DNA of 14,647 nt from VFMC01 sp037130535 (GTDB lineage Bacteria; Actinomycetota; Acidimicrobiia; Acidimicrobiales; Ilumatobacteraceae), in contig JBAXSU010000079.1 in assembly GCA_037130535.1 (NCBI GenBank), positions 1 to 14,647 on the forward strand, given 5' to 3'. A program made the position numbers and the translations under genes. Within the stretch, counting starts at the first letter, position 1. Each line of letters begins with the position of its first letter. The notes under the pieces are model-generated. The model was given only the letters and a program-made list of their open reading frames with translations. It had not been told where the DNA came from and did not search any database. Of this stretch, positions 1-7,835 are shown piece after piece.

Positions 1-47
1 ACCCGCTCGCTTCCGGTCGTCGACGACGTACCTGGCACACTGGGGAG

Positions 48-863
48 ATGAGCGACCGCGTCCACATCTCCATCTCCCATGGCATCGCCGACGTCCGGAT
101 GACCCGGGTCGACAAGCGCAACGCGCTCGACGGTGTGATGTTCTCCGCGCTGGCGGAGGCCGGCGAGCGGTTGAAGACCGAGCCCGGGGTGCGGGTGGTG
201 GTGCTCAGCGGCGATGGCCCGTCGTTCTGCGCCGGTCTCGACTTCGGCTCGTTCCAAGGCATGGCGTCTGGTTCGGCCAACGCGAACTCTGGGGGCGATG
301 GCAATCCGGGCACGATGCAGTCGGGGCGCATCACCCATCTCGGCCAGCAGGTGGCCTGGGTGTGGCAGGAGATCCCGGTGCCGGTCATCGCCGCCGTGCA
401 GGGTCACGCGCTCGGTGGCGGTATCCAGATCGCGCTCGGCGCCGACATCCGCATCGTGCACCCCGACACCCAGATGAGTGTGCGCGAGGTGCACTGGGGT
501 CTCGTGCCCGACATGACCGGCTCGTTGATGCTGGCGCAGCTGGTGCGCGCCGACATCGCCAAGGAACTGGTGTTCACGGCCCGCGTGTTCGACGGGCGCG
601 AGGCCCACGCCATCGGCCTGGCCACGCGGCTGTCCGACACGCCGCACGCCGATGCGATGGAGATGGCCGCAGAGATCGCCGGCCGTAGCCCCGATGCGGT
701 GCAGGGGGCCAAGCGCCTCATCAACGGTCTGTTGCATCAGCAGGCCGAGGCGCAGTTCGCCGCCGAGCGCAGCATCATCGGCGGCCTCATCGGCAAGCCG
801 AACCAGGTGGAAGCCGTGATGTCGAACTTCGAAAACCGCGCCCCCCAGTTCGCCGACCGCTAG
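48..863 (+). CDS. Crotonase-fold protein (enoyl-CoA hydratase/isomerase family)
   Basis: A 271-residue crotonase of normal family length, expected to act on an acyl-CoA thioester in the cytoplasm. The two oxyanion-hole segments are visible: SFCAGLD (residues 59-65) and GHALGGG (119-125). At the two positions that hold the catalytic glutamates of enoyl-CoA hydratase there are Gln127 (in GGGIQIAL) and Glu147 (in REVHWGL). Asp155 lies eight residues after Glu147, the same spacing as the Glu/Asp pair of delta3,5-delta2,4-dienoyl-CoA isomerase (ECH1). A classical hydratase is therefore less likely than an isomerase or another crotonase activity; this is inference from memory of the family. Residues 73-93 form a Gly/Ser/Asn-rich insertion after the first oxyanion segment. 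The ATG is preceded by GGGGAG, which could be a ribosome site. The gene ends 10 bp from the convergent downstream gene. Family assignment is firm; substrate is unknown. Confidence 0.9.
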   Translation: MSDRVHISISHGIADVRMTRVDKRNALDGVMFSALAEAGERLKTEPGVRVVVLSGDGPSFCAGLDFGSFQGMASGSANANSGGDGNPGTMQSGRITHLGQQVAWVWQEIPVPVIAAVQGHALGGGIQIALGADIRIVHPDTQMSVREVHWGLVPDMTGSLMLAQLVRADIAKELVFTARVFDGREAHAIGLATRLSDTPHADAMEMAAEIAGRSPDAVQGAKRLINGLLHQQAEAQFAAERSIIGGLIGKPNQVEAVMSNFENRAPQFADR

Positions 864-873
864 GCGCTCGCCG

Positions 874-1200
874 TCAGGCGCTGGCCGCTGCGAAGAGGAC
901 GATCAGGGCGAAGAACGCGACACCCACGATCATGAGGATCGAGGCAACCATCCCGCAGATGCGGCCCGCGGTGACGTTGCCGCGGTTGCGGTAGACGACA
1001 CCGGGGTTGGCGTCCATCTCGCGCAGCGCCTTGTTGCCCATGTTCCAGGCAAACGGCCCGAGGATGCCGCACACCACCAGCGACAAGATGCCCAGCACCA
1101 AGATGGTGGTGCCGTCGGGGTGCTCGATCTGGTTCGGCTGCAGCCAGCTGCCCGTTGTCGGGCCCTGCGGCGGCGGCGGAGGCGGCGGGTAGGAACTCAT
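874..1200 (-). CDS. Small two-helix membrane protein, DUF4190-like (copy A)
   Basis: A 108-residue protein starting at MSSYPP. An upstream in-frame ATG at 1287 would lie inside the neighbouring gene and add an Arg/Ser-rich unrelated stretch, so I chose 1200. The N-terminus is a proline-rich cytoplasmic-type tail with seven consecutive prolines (5-11). A first hydrophobic segment covers about 32-52 and a second about 81-106. Between them is a charged loop with the pattern NKALREMDANPG and RNRGNVTAGR. This layout matches the DUF4190 family common in actinobacteria, whose function is unknown to me. The core is nearly identical to the next gene (1244-1597), which lies 43 bp upstream on the same strand, so this is a tandem duplicate. 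A GATACT hexamer (minus strand, 1213-1208) sits 7 nt before the ATG. Confidence 0.82.
   Translation of the reverse strand: MSSYPPPPPPPQGPTTGSWLQPNQIEHPDGTTILVLGILSLVVCGILGPFAWNMGNKALREMDANPGVVYRNRGNVTAGRICGMVASILMIVGVAFFALIVLFAAASA
968..1113. repeat. Direct repeat, left copy (DUF4190 core)
   Basis: This stretch matches 1347-1492 with 6 mismatches in 146 bases, counted by eye at a constant offset of 379. It encodes the first helix and connecting loop of copy A. Four mismatches are silent and two fall in one codon (Ala/Thr). Confidence 0.9.
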
Positions 1201-1243
1201 GTGGTGCAGTATCGCGCGCCTCCGCGACCTACTCGAGCGAGGG

Positions 1244-1597
1244 TCAGATGGGGTCGCTGATGCGGGCGAGTGCGACGATCCAGACAAAGAACAGCAGTAC
1301 CTGCAGCACCATCAGCGCACAGCCGATCATGCCGCACAACCGTCCGGCGGTGACGTTGCCGCGGTTGCGGTAGACGACGCCGGGGTTGGCGTCCATCTCG
1401 CGCAGAGTCTTGTTGCCCATGTTCCAGGCGAACGGGCCGAGGATGCCGCACACCACCAGCGACAAGATGCCGAGCACCAAGATGGTGGTGCCCTGGGGAT
1501 GCTCGACGCCTGGTGTCGACTGCCACGGCTGCCACTGCTGACCGGCCTGACGAGGGGGGCCGGCTGAACCGGGAAGGGGCGGAGGAAGACTCGACAT
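1244..1597 (-). CDS. Small two-helix membrane protein, DUF4190-like (copy B)
   Basis: A 117-residue paralogue of copy A, starting at MSSLPPP. The earlier in-frame ATG at 1693 gives a sequence with no resemblance to copy A, so 1597 is preferred; GGGGAT immediately upstream may serve as the ribosome site. The order is again a Pro/Gln/Trp-rich N-terminal tail (about 1-38), a hydrophobic helix containing the segment ILVLGILSLVVCGILGPFAW, the REMDANPG loop, then a second hydrophobic helix. Over the 51-residue core from GTTILVL to NVTAGR only one residue differs from copy A (Thr for Ala, in NKTLREMD). The tails and the second helix differ clearly. The gene is divergent from gltB with about 190 bp between starts. 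Function unknown; membrane location is inferred from hydrophobicity. Confidence 0.82.
   Translation of the reverse strand: MSSLPPPLPGSAGPPRQAGQQWQPWQSTPGVEHPQGTTILVLGILSLVVCGILGPFAWNMGNKTLREMDANPGVVYRNRGNVTAGRLCGMIGCALMVLQVLLFFVWIVALARISDPI
1347..1492. repeat. Direct repeat, right copy (DUF4190 core)
   Basis: Partner of 968-1113 and same orientation. Similarity falls sharply outside the block, within a few bases on the right (1493 onward) and on the left (before 1347), although the encoded proteins remain related in plan. Confidence 0.9.
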
Positions 1598-1788
1598 ATC
1601 CCCATCTTCGCGCGGTCCGTCGGCGCGCTGAGGCGAGCCTGGTAGCGGCGCCACCAGTCCGGGTCGTCGAACCAGCTGGCCGCTTGGGCGCACACGGGCG
1701 TAACATGGCCGTCATTCGGGCCAACGTCGTCCCGGTTCCAGTATCTGCTGCCGACCTCCGGTCGGCCGACACCGTGGAGACGACGTCG
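1598..1788. promoter_or_regulatory. Divergent intergenic region upstream of gltB and DUF4190 copy B
   Basis: About 190 bp without a convincing gene; it must contain the promoters for gltB (+) and the small membrane gene (-). Visible elements are a hairpin (1750-1766), a Shine-Dalgarno-like GGAG at 1776-1779, and GTAAC-N6-GTCAT at 1700-1715. The last resembles a GlnR half-site pair (GTnAC-N6-GnnAC) with one mismatch in the second half. I see no good -35/-10 pair for gltB. An in-frame ATG at 1705 could extend gltB but lacks a ribosome site. Confidence 0.5.
1750..1766 (+). promoter_or_regulatory. Short hairpin in the gltB leader
   Basis: A perfect 7-bp inverted repeat with a 3-nt loop (GCCGACC-tcc-GGTCGGC) that ends 22 nt before the gltB start and 9 nt before its GGAG. 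It could be an mRNA hairpin near the ribosome site or a small operator. No longer riboswitch-like fold was recognised. Confidence 0.4.
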
Positions 1789-4700
1789 ATGACCATGCAT
1801 GCCAACGCGGATCTGCCCGCGCCCCAGGGCCTGTACGACCCCCGTTTCGAGCACGACGCGTGCGGAGTGTCGTTCGTCGCCAACGTGAAGGGCGTCCGCA
1901 GTCACGACATCGTGCAGTTCGGTATCGGCGCGCTGTGCAACATGGAGCACCGCGGCGCCACGGGTGCCGAGGCCGACACCGGCGACGGTGCGGGCATCCT
2001 CATCCAGGTGCCCGACCGGTTCCTGCGGGCAGTCGCCGGTTTCGAACTGCCGGCGCCGGGGGCATATGCAGTGGGTATCGGCTTCCTGCCCGGCGACCCG
2101 AGCGACGCCGAGAAGGCCCAGGCCTCGATCGAGGCCATCGCCACCGACGAGGGCCTCACCGTCCTCGGTTGGCGCAGCGTCCCGGTGGATCCCACCTGCC
2201 TCGGGCGCAGCGCTGTGGCCGTGATGCCCAGCTTCAAGCAGTTGTTCGTCACCGACCCTGCCGGGGCGCAGGGCATCGACCTCGACCGCAAGTTGTTCGT
2301 CGCCCGCAAGCGGATCGAGCACGAACTGCCGGCCGAGCAGCGCACCTACTTCCCGTCGCTCAGCAGCCGCACCATTGTCTACAAGGGCATGTTCACCACG
2401 CCGCAGTTGGCGGCGTTCTACCCCGACCTGGCCGACGACCGGATGGAGAGTGCGCTCGCCCTGGTGCACAGCCGCTTCAGCACCAACACATTCCCCAGTT
2501 GGCCGCTGGCGCACCCGTACCGCTTCATCGCCCACAACGGCGAGATCAACACCGTGCAGGGCAACCGCAACTGGATGCGCACCCGCGAGTCGTTGCTGGC
2601 CAGCGGTCTGTTGCCGGGCCTCGAGCGGGCCTTCCCGATCTGCACCCCGGGCGGTAGCGACTCGATGAGCTTCGACGAGGTGCTCGAACTGCTGCACCTC
2701 GGCGGGCGCAGCCTGCCGCACGCGATGCTGATGATGATCCCCGAGGCGTGGGAGAACCACGACACGATGGACGCCGACAAGCGGGCGTTCTACCGCTTCC
2801 ACGCATCGCTGATGGAGCCGTGGGACGGCCCGGCCAGCGTGGCCTTCACCGACGGCACCGTCATCGGGGCCGTGCTCGACCGCAACGGGCTGCGGCCCAG
2901 CCGCTACTGGGTCACCGACGACGACCTGGTGGTGATGGCGAGCGAGGTGGGTGTCATCGACATCGACCAGCGCAAGGTGGTGCGCAAGGGCCGCCTGCAG
3001 CCGGGCCGCATGTTCCTCATCGACACGGCCGAGGGTCGCATCGTCGACGACGAGGAGATCAAGCGACAGCTCGCAACGGCCCAGCCGTATCGGACGTGGC
3101 TCGACGAGGGCATGACCGAGCTGAACGAACTGCCCGACCGCGAGCACATCGTGTTCAGCCACGACAGCGTGCTGCGTCGCCAGCAGATGTTCGGATACAC
3201 GCACGAAGAGTTGAAGCTCATCGTCGCTCCGATGGCCAAGAGTGCCGCCGAGCCGATCGGTTCGATGGGCACCGACACGCCCATCGCCGTGCTCAGCGAG
3301 CGACCGCGGCTGCTGTTCGACTACTTCCAGCAGTTGTTCGCGCAGGTCACCAACCCGCCGCTCGACGCCATCCGCGAAGAGGTGGTCACCGCGGTCAGTT
3401 CGTCGGTCGGCCCGGAGGCCAACCTGCTCGCCCCGGGGCCCGAGAGCTGCCGCCAGTTGGCGCTGCCGTTCCCGGTGATCGACAACGACGACCTCGCCAA
3501 GATCATCCACATCGACGACGACGGCACCTTCCCCGAGTTGCGCGCCGTCGTGGTGAGCGGGCTGTACCGCGTGGCCGGTGGTGGTCTTGCCATGAAGCGC
3601 GCGCTCGATGCGGTGCGAGCCAAGGTGAGCAAGGCCATCGACGAGGGTGCCCGCGTGATCGTGCTGAGCGACCGCAACAGCGACGAGGTGGAAGCACCCA
3701 TCCCGTCGCTGCTGCTCACTGCCGCTGTGCACCACCACCTCATCCGCGAGAAGCAGCGCACCAAGGTGGGCCTGATCGTGGAGTGCGGCGACGCGCGCGA
3801 AGTGCACCACATGGCGCTGCTCGTGGGCTACGGGGCCGGCGCCATCAACCCCTACCTCGCCTTCGAGGGCATCGAAGACATGATCAGCCACGACCTGAAC
3901 GGGCTCGGCGGCATGGACCCGAAGAAGGCGGTGAAGCAGTACATCAAGGCCGCTGGCAAGGGTGTGCTGAAGGTGATGAGCAAGATGGGTGTCAGCACCG
4001 TGGCCAGCTACACGGGTGCGCAGATCTTCGAGGCCATCGGCCTCGGGCACGACCTCGTCGACGAGTACTTCACCGGCACGGTCAGCCGTATCGGCGGCAT
4101 CGGCCTCGACGAGGTGGCTGCCGAGGTGGCCGCCCGTCACCTCACCGCCCACCCCAAGCGGCCGAGCGAGCGGGCCCACCGCCAGCTCGAGCTGGGCGGC
4201 GAATACCAGTGGCGCCGCGAGGGCGAGGTTCACCTGTTCAACCCCGAGACCGTCTACAAGCTGCAGCACGCCACGCGGGCGGGCCGGTACGACGTCTTCA
4301 AGCAGTACACCGCGCTGGTCGACGACCAGGCCAAGCATCTCGCCACATTGCGCGGCCTGTTCGAGTTCGACCTCGCGGGCCGTACTGCGGTGCCGCTCGA
4401 CGAGGTCGAGCCCGTCAGCGAGATCGTGAAGCGGTTCTCGACAGGCGCGATGAGCTACGGCTCGATCAGCTCTGAAGCGCACGAGACGCTGGCCATCGCG
4501 ATGAACTCGATCGGGGCGAAGAGCAACACGGGCGAGGGCGGCGAAGACAGCGAGCGGCTGTACGACCCGCAGCGGCGCAGTGCCATCAAGCAGGTGGCCA
4601 GTGGCCGGTTCGGTGTGACGAGCGAGTACCTCACCCACGCCGACGACATCCAGATCAAGATGGCCCAGGGCGCCAAGCCCGGCGAGGGCGGCCAGCTGCC

Positions 4701-6348
4701 CGGCCACAAGGTGTATCCGTGGGTGGCCAAGACCCGCCACAGCACGCCGGGTGTGGGCCTCATCAGCCCGCCGCCGCACCACGACATCTATTCGATCGAA
4801 GACCTCAAGCAGCTCATCCACGACCTGAAGAACGCCAACCCAGCGGCGCGTGTGCACGTGAAGCTGGTGGCCGAGGTGGGCGTGGGCACGGTGGCTGCAG
4901 GTGTGAGCAAGGCCAAGGCCGATGTGGTGCTGATCAGCGGCCACGACGGTGGTACCGGCGCCTCGCCGCTCACCTCGCTGAAGCACGCCGGCGCACCGTG
5001 GGAGCTGGGCCTCGCCGAGGCGCAGCAGACGCTGCTGTTGAACGGACTGCGCGACCGCATCGTGGTGCAGGCCGACGGGCAGATGAAGACCGGCCGCGAC
5101 GTGGTGATTGCCGCGCTGCTGGGCGCCGAGGAGTTCGGGTTCGCCACGGCACCGCTGGTGGTGAGCGGCTGCATCATGATGCGTGTCTGCCACCTCGACA
5201 CCTGCCCGGTGGGCGTGGCCACGCAGAACCCCGAATTGCGCAAGCGGTTCAGTGGCAAGCCCGAGTTCGTCGTGAACTTCATGGAGTACATCGCCGAGGA
5301 GGTGCGCGAATGGATGGCGCGCCTCGGGTTCCGCACCCTCGACGAGATGATCGGTCAGGTGGAGGTGCTCGACACCCGGAAAGCCGTGGCGCACTGGAAG
5401 GCCAAGGGCCTCGACATCTCGCCCATCCTGGCCGTGCCGCAGAACCCCTACGCGCAGACACTGCACCGCAGTGTCGCCCAGGACCACGGTCTCGACGAGG
5501 CCCTCGACAACCAGCTCATCGCCTTGGCGGCCGCTGCCGTCGAGACCGGCGAGCGGGTGACGATCGACCTGCCCATCCGCAACGTGCACCGCACCGTGGG
5601 CACGATGCTCGGCCACCAGGTCACCCTGCGACACGGTGGCGCCGGTCTGCCCGACGACACCATCCACATCCACCTGCGCGGATCGGCGGGCCAGAGCCTG
5701 GGTGCATTCGTGCCGCGTGGCATCACCCTCGACCTCGAGGGCGACGCCAACGACTACGTCGGCAAGGGACTGTCGGGTGGCAAGGTGATCGTGCGGCCCG
5801 ACCGCAACGCCACGCTGTTCGCGGCCGACAACGTCATCGCCGGCAACGTCATCGGCTACGGCGCCACGGGCGGCGAGATCTACCTGAGCGGCATGGTGGG
5901 CGAGCGCTTCTGCGTGCGCAACTCGGGCGCCACGGCCGTGGTGGAGGGCGTGGGCGACCACGGCTGCGAGTACATGACCGGTGGCCGTGTCGTCGTGCTC
6001 GGCCCCACCGGGCGCAACTTCGGTGCGGGCATGAGCGGCGGTGTGGCGTATGTGTACGACCCCCACGATGTGTTCGCAACGAAGCTGAACTACGAGATGG
6101 TCGATCTGCAGTCGCTCGACAGCGACGACGAGGCGTTCCTGGCCGACACGGTGGCGGCCCATGCCCGTCACACCGGGTCGGTGCTGGCCATCGATCTGCT
6201 GGGCGACTGGGCCCAGGCGGTGACGGCCTTCAAGCGGGTGATGCCCCGCGACTACGCCCGGGTTCTGGCAGTGATGAAGCAGGCAGAAGCGGACGGCCTC
6301 GACGAGGCCGACACGCTCGACAAGGTGATGGAGGCGAGCCGTGGGTGA
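1789..6348 (+). CDS. gltB: Glutamate synthase (NADPH) large subunit
   Basis: A 1519-residue alpha subunit, the usual length for bacterial GltB. It hydrolyses glutamine and transfers ammonia through an internal tunnel to 2-oxoglutarate, giving glutamate. Start 1789 is chosen because GGAG lies 9 nt upstream and it leaves a 24-residue propeptide before the Ntn nucleophile Cys25 (HDACGVSF), which becomes residue 1 after self-processing. Domains in order: class II glutamine amidotransferase (about 25-430), central domain, FMN-binding synthase domain (about 870-1190, with FSTGAMSYGS and SNTGEGGED), and the C-terminal GXGXG beta-helix (about 1250-1440). The 3Fe-4S ligands Cys1128, Cys1134 and Cys1139 (C-x5-C-x4-C) are intact; after removing the propeptide they number close to the 1102/1108/1113 set known in Azospirillum. 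The gene is followed at once by gltD. All key residues appear present, so it should be functional. Confidence 0.98.
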   Translation: MTMHANADLPAPQGLYDPRFEHDACGVSFVANVKGVRSHDIVQFGIGALCNMEHRGATGAEADTGDGAGILIQVPDRFLRAVAGFELPAPGAYAVGIGFLPGDPSDAEKAQASIEAIATDEGLTVLGWRSVPVDPTCLGRSAVAVMPSFKQLFVTDPAGAQGIDLDRKLFVARKRIEHELPAEQRTYFPSLSSRTIVYKGMFTTPQLAAFYPDLADDRMESALALVHSRFSTNTFPSWPLAHPYRFIAHNGEINTVQGNRNWMRTRESLLASGLLPGLERAFPICTPGGSDSMSFDEVLELLHLGGRSLPHAMLMMIPEAWENHDTMDADKRAFYRFHASLMEPWDGPASVAFTDGTVIGAVLDRNGLRPSRYWVTDDDLVVMASEVGVIDIDQRKVVRKGRLQPGRMFLIDTAEGRIVDDEEIKRQLATAQPYRTWLDEGMTELNELPDREHIVFSHDSVLRRQQMFGYTHEELKLIVAPMAKSAAEPIGSMGTDTPIAVLSERPRLLFDYFQQLFAQVTNPPLDAIREEVVTAVSSSVGPEANLLAPGPESCRQLALPFPVIDNDDLAKIIHIDDDGTFPELRAVVVSGLYRVAGGGLAMKRALDAVRAKVSKAIDEGARVIVLSDRNSDEVEAPIPSLLLTAAVHHHLIREKQRTKVGLIVECGDAREVHHMALLVGYGAGAINPYLAFEGIEDMISHDLNGLGGMDPKKAVKQYIKAAGKGVLKVMSKMGVSTVASYTGAQIFEAIGLGHDLVDEYFTGTVSRIGGIGLDEVAAEVAARHLTAHPKRPSERAHRQLELGGEYQWRREGEVHLFNPETVYKLQHATRAGRYDVFKQYTALVDDQAKHLATLRGLFEFDLAGRTAVPLDEVEPVSEIVKRFSTGAMSYGSISSEAHETLAIAMNSIGAKSNTGEGGEDSERLYDPQRRSAIKQVASGRFGVTSEYLTHADDIQIKMAQGAKPGEGGQLPGHKVYPWVAKTRHSTPGVGLISPPPHHDIYSIEDLKQLIHDLKNANPAARVHVKLVAEVGVGTVAAGVSKAKADVVLISGHDGGTGASPLTSLKHAGAPWELGLAEAQQTLLLNGLRDRIVVQADGQMKTGRDVVIAALLGAEEFGFATAPLVVSGCIMMRVCHLDTCPVGVATQNPELRKRFSGKPEFVVNFMEYIAEEVREWMARLGFRTLDEMIGQVEVLDTRKAVAHWKAKGLDISPILAVPQNPYAQTLHRSVAQDHGLDEALDNQLIALAAAAVETGERVTIDLPIRNVHRTVGTMLGHQVTLRHGGAGLPDDTIHIHLRGSAGQSLGAFVPRGITLDLEGDANDYVGKGLSGGKVIVRPDRNATLFAADNVIAGNVIGYGATGGEIYLSGMVGERFCVRNSGATAVVEGVGDHGCEYMTGGRVVVLGPTGRNFGAGMSGGVAYVYDPHDVFATKLNYEMVDLQSLDSDDEAFLADTVAAHARHTGSVLAIDLLGDWAQAVTAFKRVMPRDYARVLAVMKQAEADGLDEADTLDKVMEASRG

Positions 6349-7792
6349 GGTGACGGGCTTTCTGAAGTGGCAGCGCGAAACGCCGACGAGGCGTGCGGTG
6401 CCGGTGCGGCTGCGCGACTGGAAGGAGGTGTACGAGGAGTTCCCGGTCGACAAGGTGCGTACCCAGGCGGGGCGCTGCATGGACTGCGGCATCCCGTTCT
6501 GCAACAACGGCTGCCCCCTCGGCAACCTCATCCCCGACTGGAACGACCTCGTCTACCGCGACCACTGGCGTGACGCCATCGATCGCCTGCACGCAACGAA
6601 CAACTTTCCCGAGTTCACCGGTCGGTTGTGCCCAGCGCCGTGCGAGTCGGCGTGTGTGCTCGGCATCAACCAGGACGCGGTGGCCATCAAGCAGGTCGAG
6701 GTCGAGATCATCGACCGCGCCTGGGACGAGGGATGGGTGCTTCCGCAACTGCCGTCGGTTCGCACCGGCAAGCGCATCACGGTGATCGGGTCGGGCCCGG
6801 CGGGTCTGGCCGTGGCCCAGCAACTCACCCGAGCGGGGCACGATGTGGTGGTGCTCGAGCGCGCCGACCGCATTGGCGGCCTGCTGCGCTATGGCATCCC
6901 CGAGTTCAAGATGGAGAAGCGCCACGTCGACCGGCGCATCGCCCAGATGGAGGCCGAGGGCACCGAGTTCCGTACCAACGCCACCGTGGGCGAGAACGTC
7001 GACATCGAGGTGCTCCTGGCGTCGTACGACGCCGTGGTGCTGGCGGCGGGGGCCACGGCGTGGCGCGACCTGTCGGTGCCGGGCCGCGAGTTGGCCGGTA
7101 TCCACCAGGCGATGGAGTACCTGCCGTTCGCCAACAAGGTGCAGGAGGGCGACCTCGCCGCCAGCCCCATCGACGTGGCCGGCAAGCACGTGGTCATCAT
7201 CGGTGGCGGCGACACGGGCGCCGACTGCCTGGGTACGGCGCACCGTCAGGGTGCTGCCAGCGTCACCCAGTTGGAGATCATGCCCCGGCCGCCCGAGGAG
7301 CGTGCTGCCAACAACCCGTGGCCCACCTACAGCATGGTGTACCGCGTGGCGTCGGCCCACGAAGAGGGTGGTGAGCGGGTGTACAGCGTGAACACCGAGC
7401 GCTTCGTCGACGACGGCAACGGCCGGGTGAAGGCTCTGCTCGTGCATGAGGTGGCGATGGTCAACGGCCGCTTCGAGAAGGTGGAGGGCACCGAACGCGA
7501 GCTGGCGGCCGACTTCGTCTTCTTGGCGATGGGCTTCGTCGGCCCCGAGAAGGGTTCGTGGCTCGACCAACTGGGTGTGTCGTTCGACGAGCGCGGCAAC
7601 GTTGCCCGCGACGGTCGCTTCATGACCAACGTGCCCGGTGTGTTCGTGGCCGGCGACATGGGGCGCGGGCAGAGCCTCATCGTGTGGGCCATTGCCGAGG
7701 GGCGGGCCTGCGCGGCAGGAGTCGATGAATGGCTGATGGGCAGCTCGGCGCTGCCGGCCCCCATCGCCCCGACCGCCCGGCCGCTCACCTGA
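6341..7792 (+). CDS. gltD: Glutamate synthase (NADPH) small subunit
   Basis: A 483-residue beta subunit that takes electrons from NADPH through FAD and passes them via 4Fe-4S clusters to GltB. The start is GTG at 6341, with GGAGG ending 6 nt upstream. It overlaps the end of gltB by 8 bp, so translation is probably coupled and the subunits made in step. The N-terminal ferredoxin-like region carries Cys46, Cys49, Cys54, Cys58 and a second set, Cys97, Cys101, Cys105. The FAD-binding loop is GSGPAG (150-155), the NADPH-binding loop GGGDTG (288-293), and the C-terminal FAD motif includes VFVAGDMGRGQS. These features are complete and the length is typical. Related small subunits occur in other reductases (for example PreT-like or NfnB-like proteins), but the position directly after gltB settles the assignment. 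Confidence 0.97.
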   Translation: MGEVTGFLKWQRETPTRRAVPVRLRDWKEVYEEFPVDKVRTQAGRCMDCGIPFCNNGCPLGNLIPDWNDLVYRDHWRDAIDRLHATNNFPEFTGRLCPAPCESACVLGINQDAVAIKQVEVEIIDRAWDEGWVLPQLPSVRTGKRITVIGSGPAGLAVAQQLTRAGHDVVVLERADRIGGLLRYGIPEFKMEKRHVDRRIAQMEAEGTEFRTNATVGENVDIEVLLASYDAVVLAAGATAWRDLSVPGRELAGIHQAMEYLPFANKVQEGDLAASPIDVAGKHVVIIGGGDTGADCLGTAHRQGAASVTQLEIMPRPPEERAANNPWPTYSMVYRVASAHEEGGERVYSVNTERFVDDGNGRVKALLVHEVAMVNGRFEKVEGTERELAADFVFLAMGFVGPEKGSWLDQLGVSFDERGNVARDGRFMTNVPGVFVAGDMGRGQSLIVWAIAEGRACAAGVDEWLMGSSALPAPIAPTARPLT

Positions 7793-7820
7793 GCGCGCCC
7801 CGTTCGGCCGTTCGTCGCTC

Positions 7821-7826
7821 TACGCT
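7821..7826 (+). promoter_or_regulatory. Possible -10 element (TACGCT) for the LysM lipoprotein gene
   Basis: TACGCT fits TAnnnT and stands 9 nt before the ATG at 7836, so a transcript would start at or very near the start codon. No -35 box is evident. GGGG directly after it might instead act as a ribosome site in a longer transcript. Confidence 0.3.
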
Positions 7827-7835
7827 GGGGTCATC

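Noticed and set aside
1182..1196. GGC/GGA repeat run near the start of DUF4190 copy A
   Set aside because: It is simply the codon run for the polyproline tail and not an independent repeat element.
1513..1788. Longer gltB start giving 92 extra residues
   Set aside because: The extension would overlap the divergent DUF4190 gene, has no ribosome site and no GltB-like sequence; the ATG at 1789 has GGAG at good spacing and a normal propeptide length.
1327..6531. A 5.2-kb stop-free frame on the - strand opposite gltB
   Set aside because: The product is a His/Val/Arg/Gly-rich low-information protein with no recognisable motif. In GC-rich DNA with strong third-position bias, a frame antisense to a real gene often lacks stops. 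gltB itself is beyond doubt.
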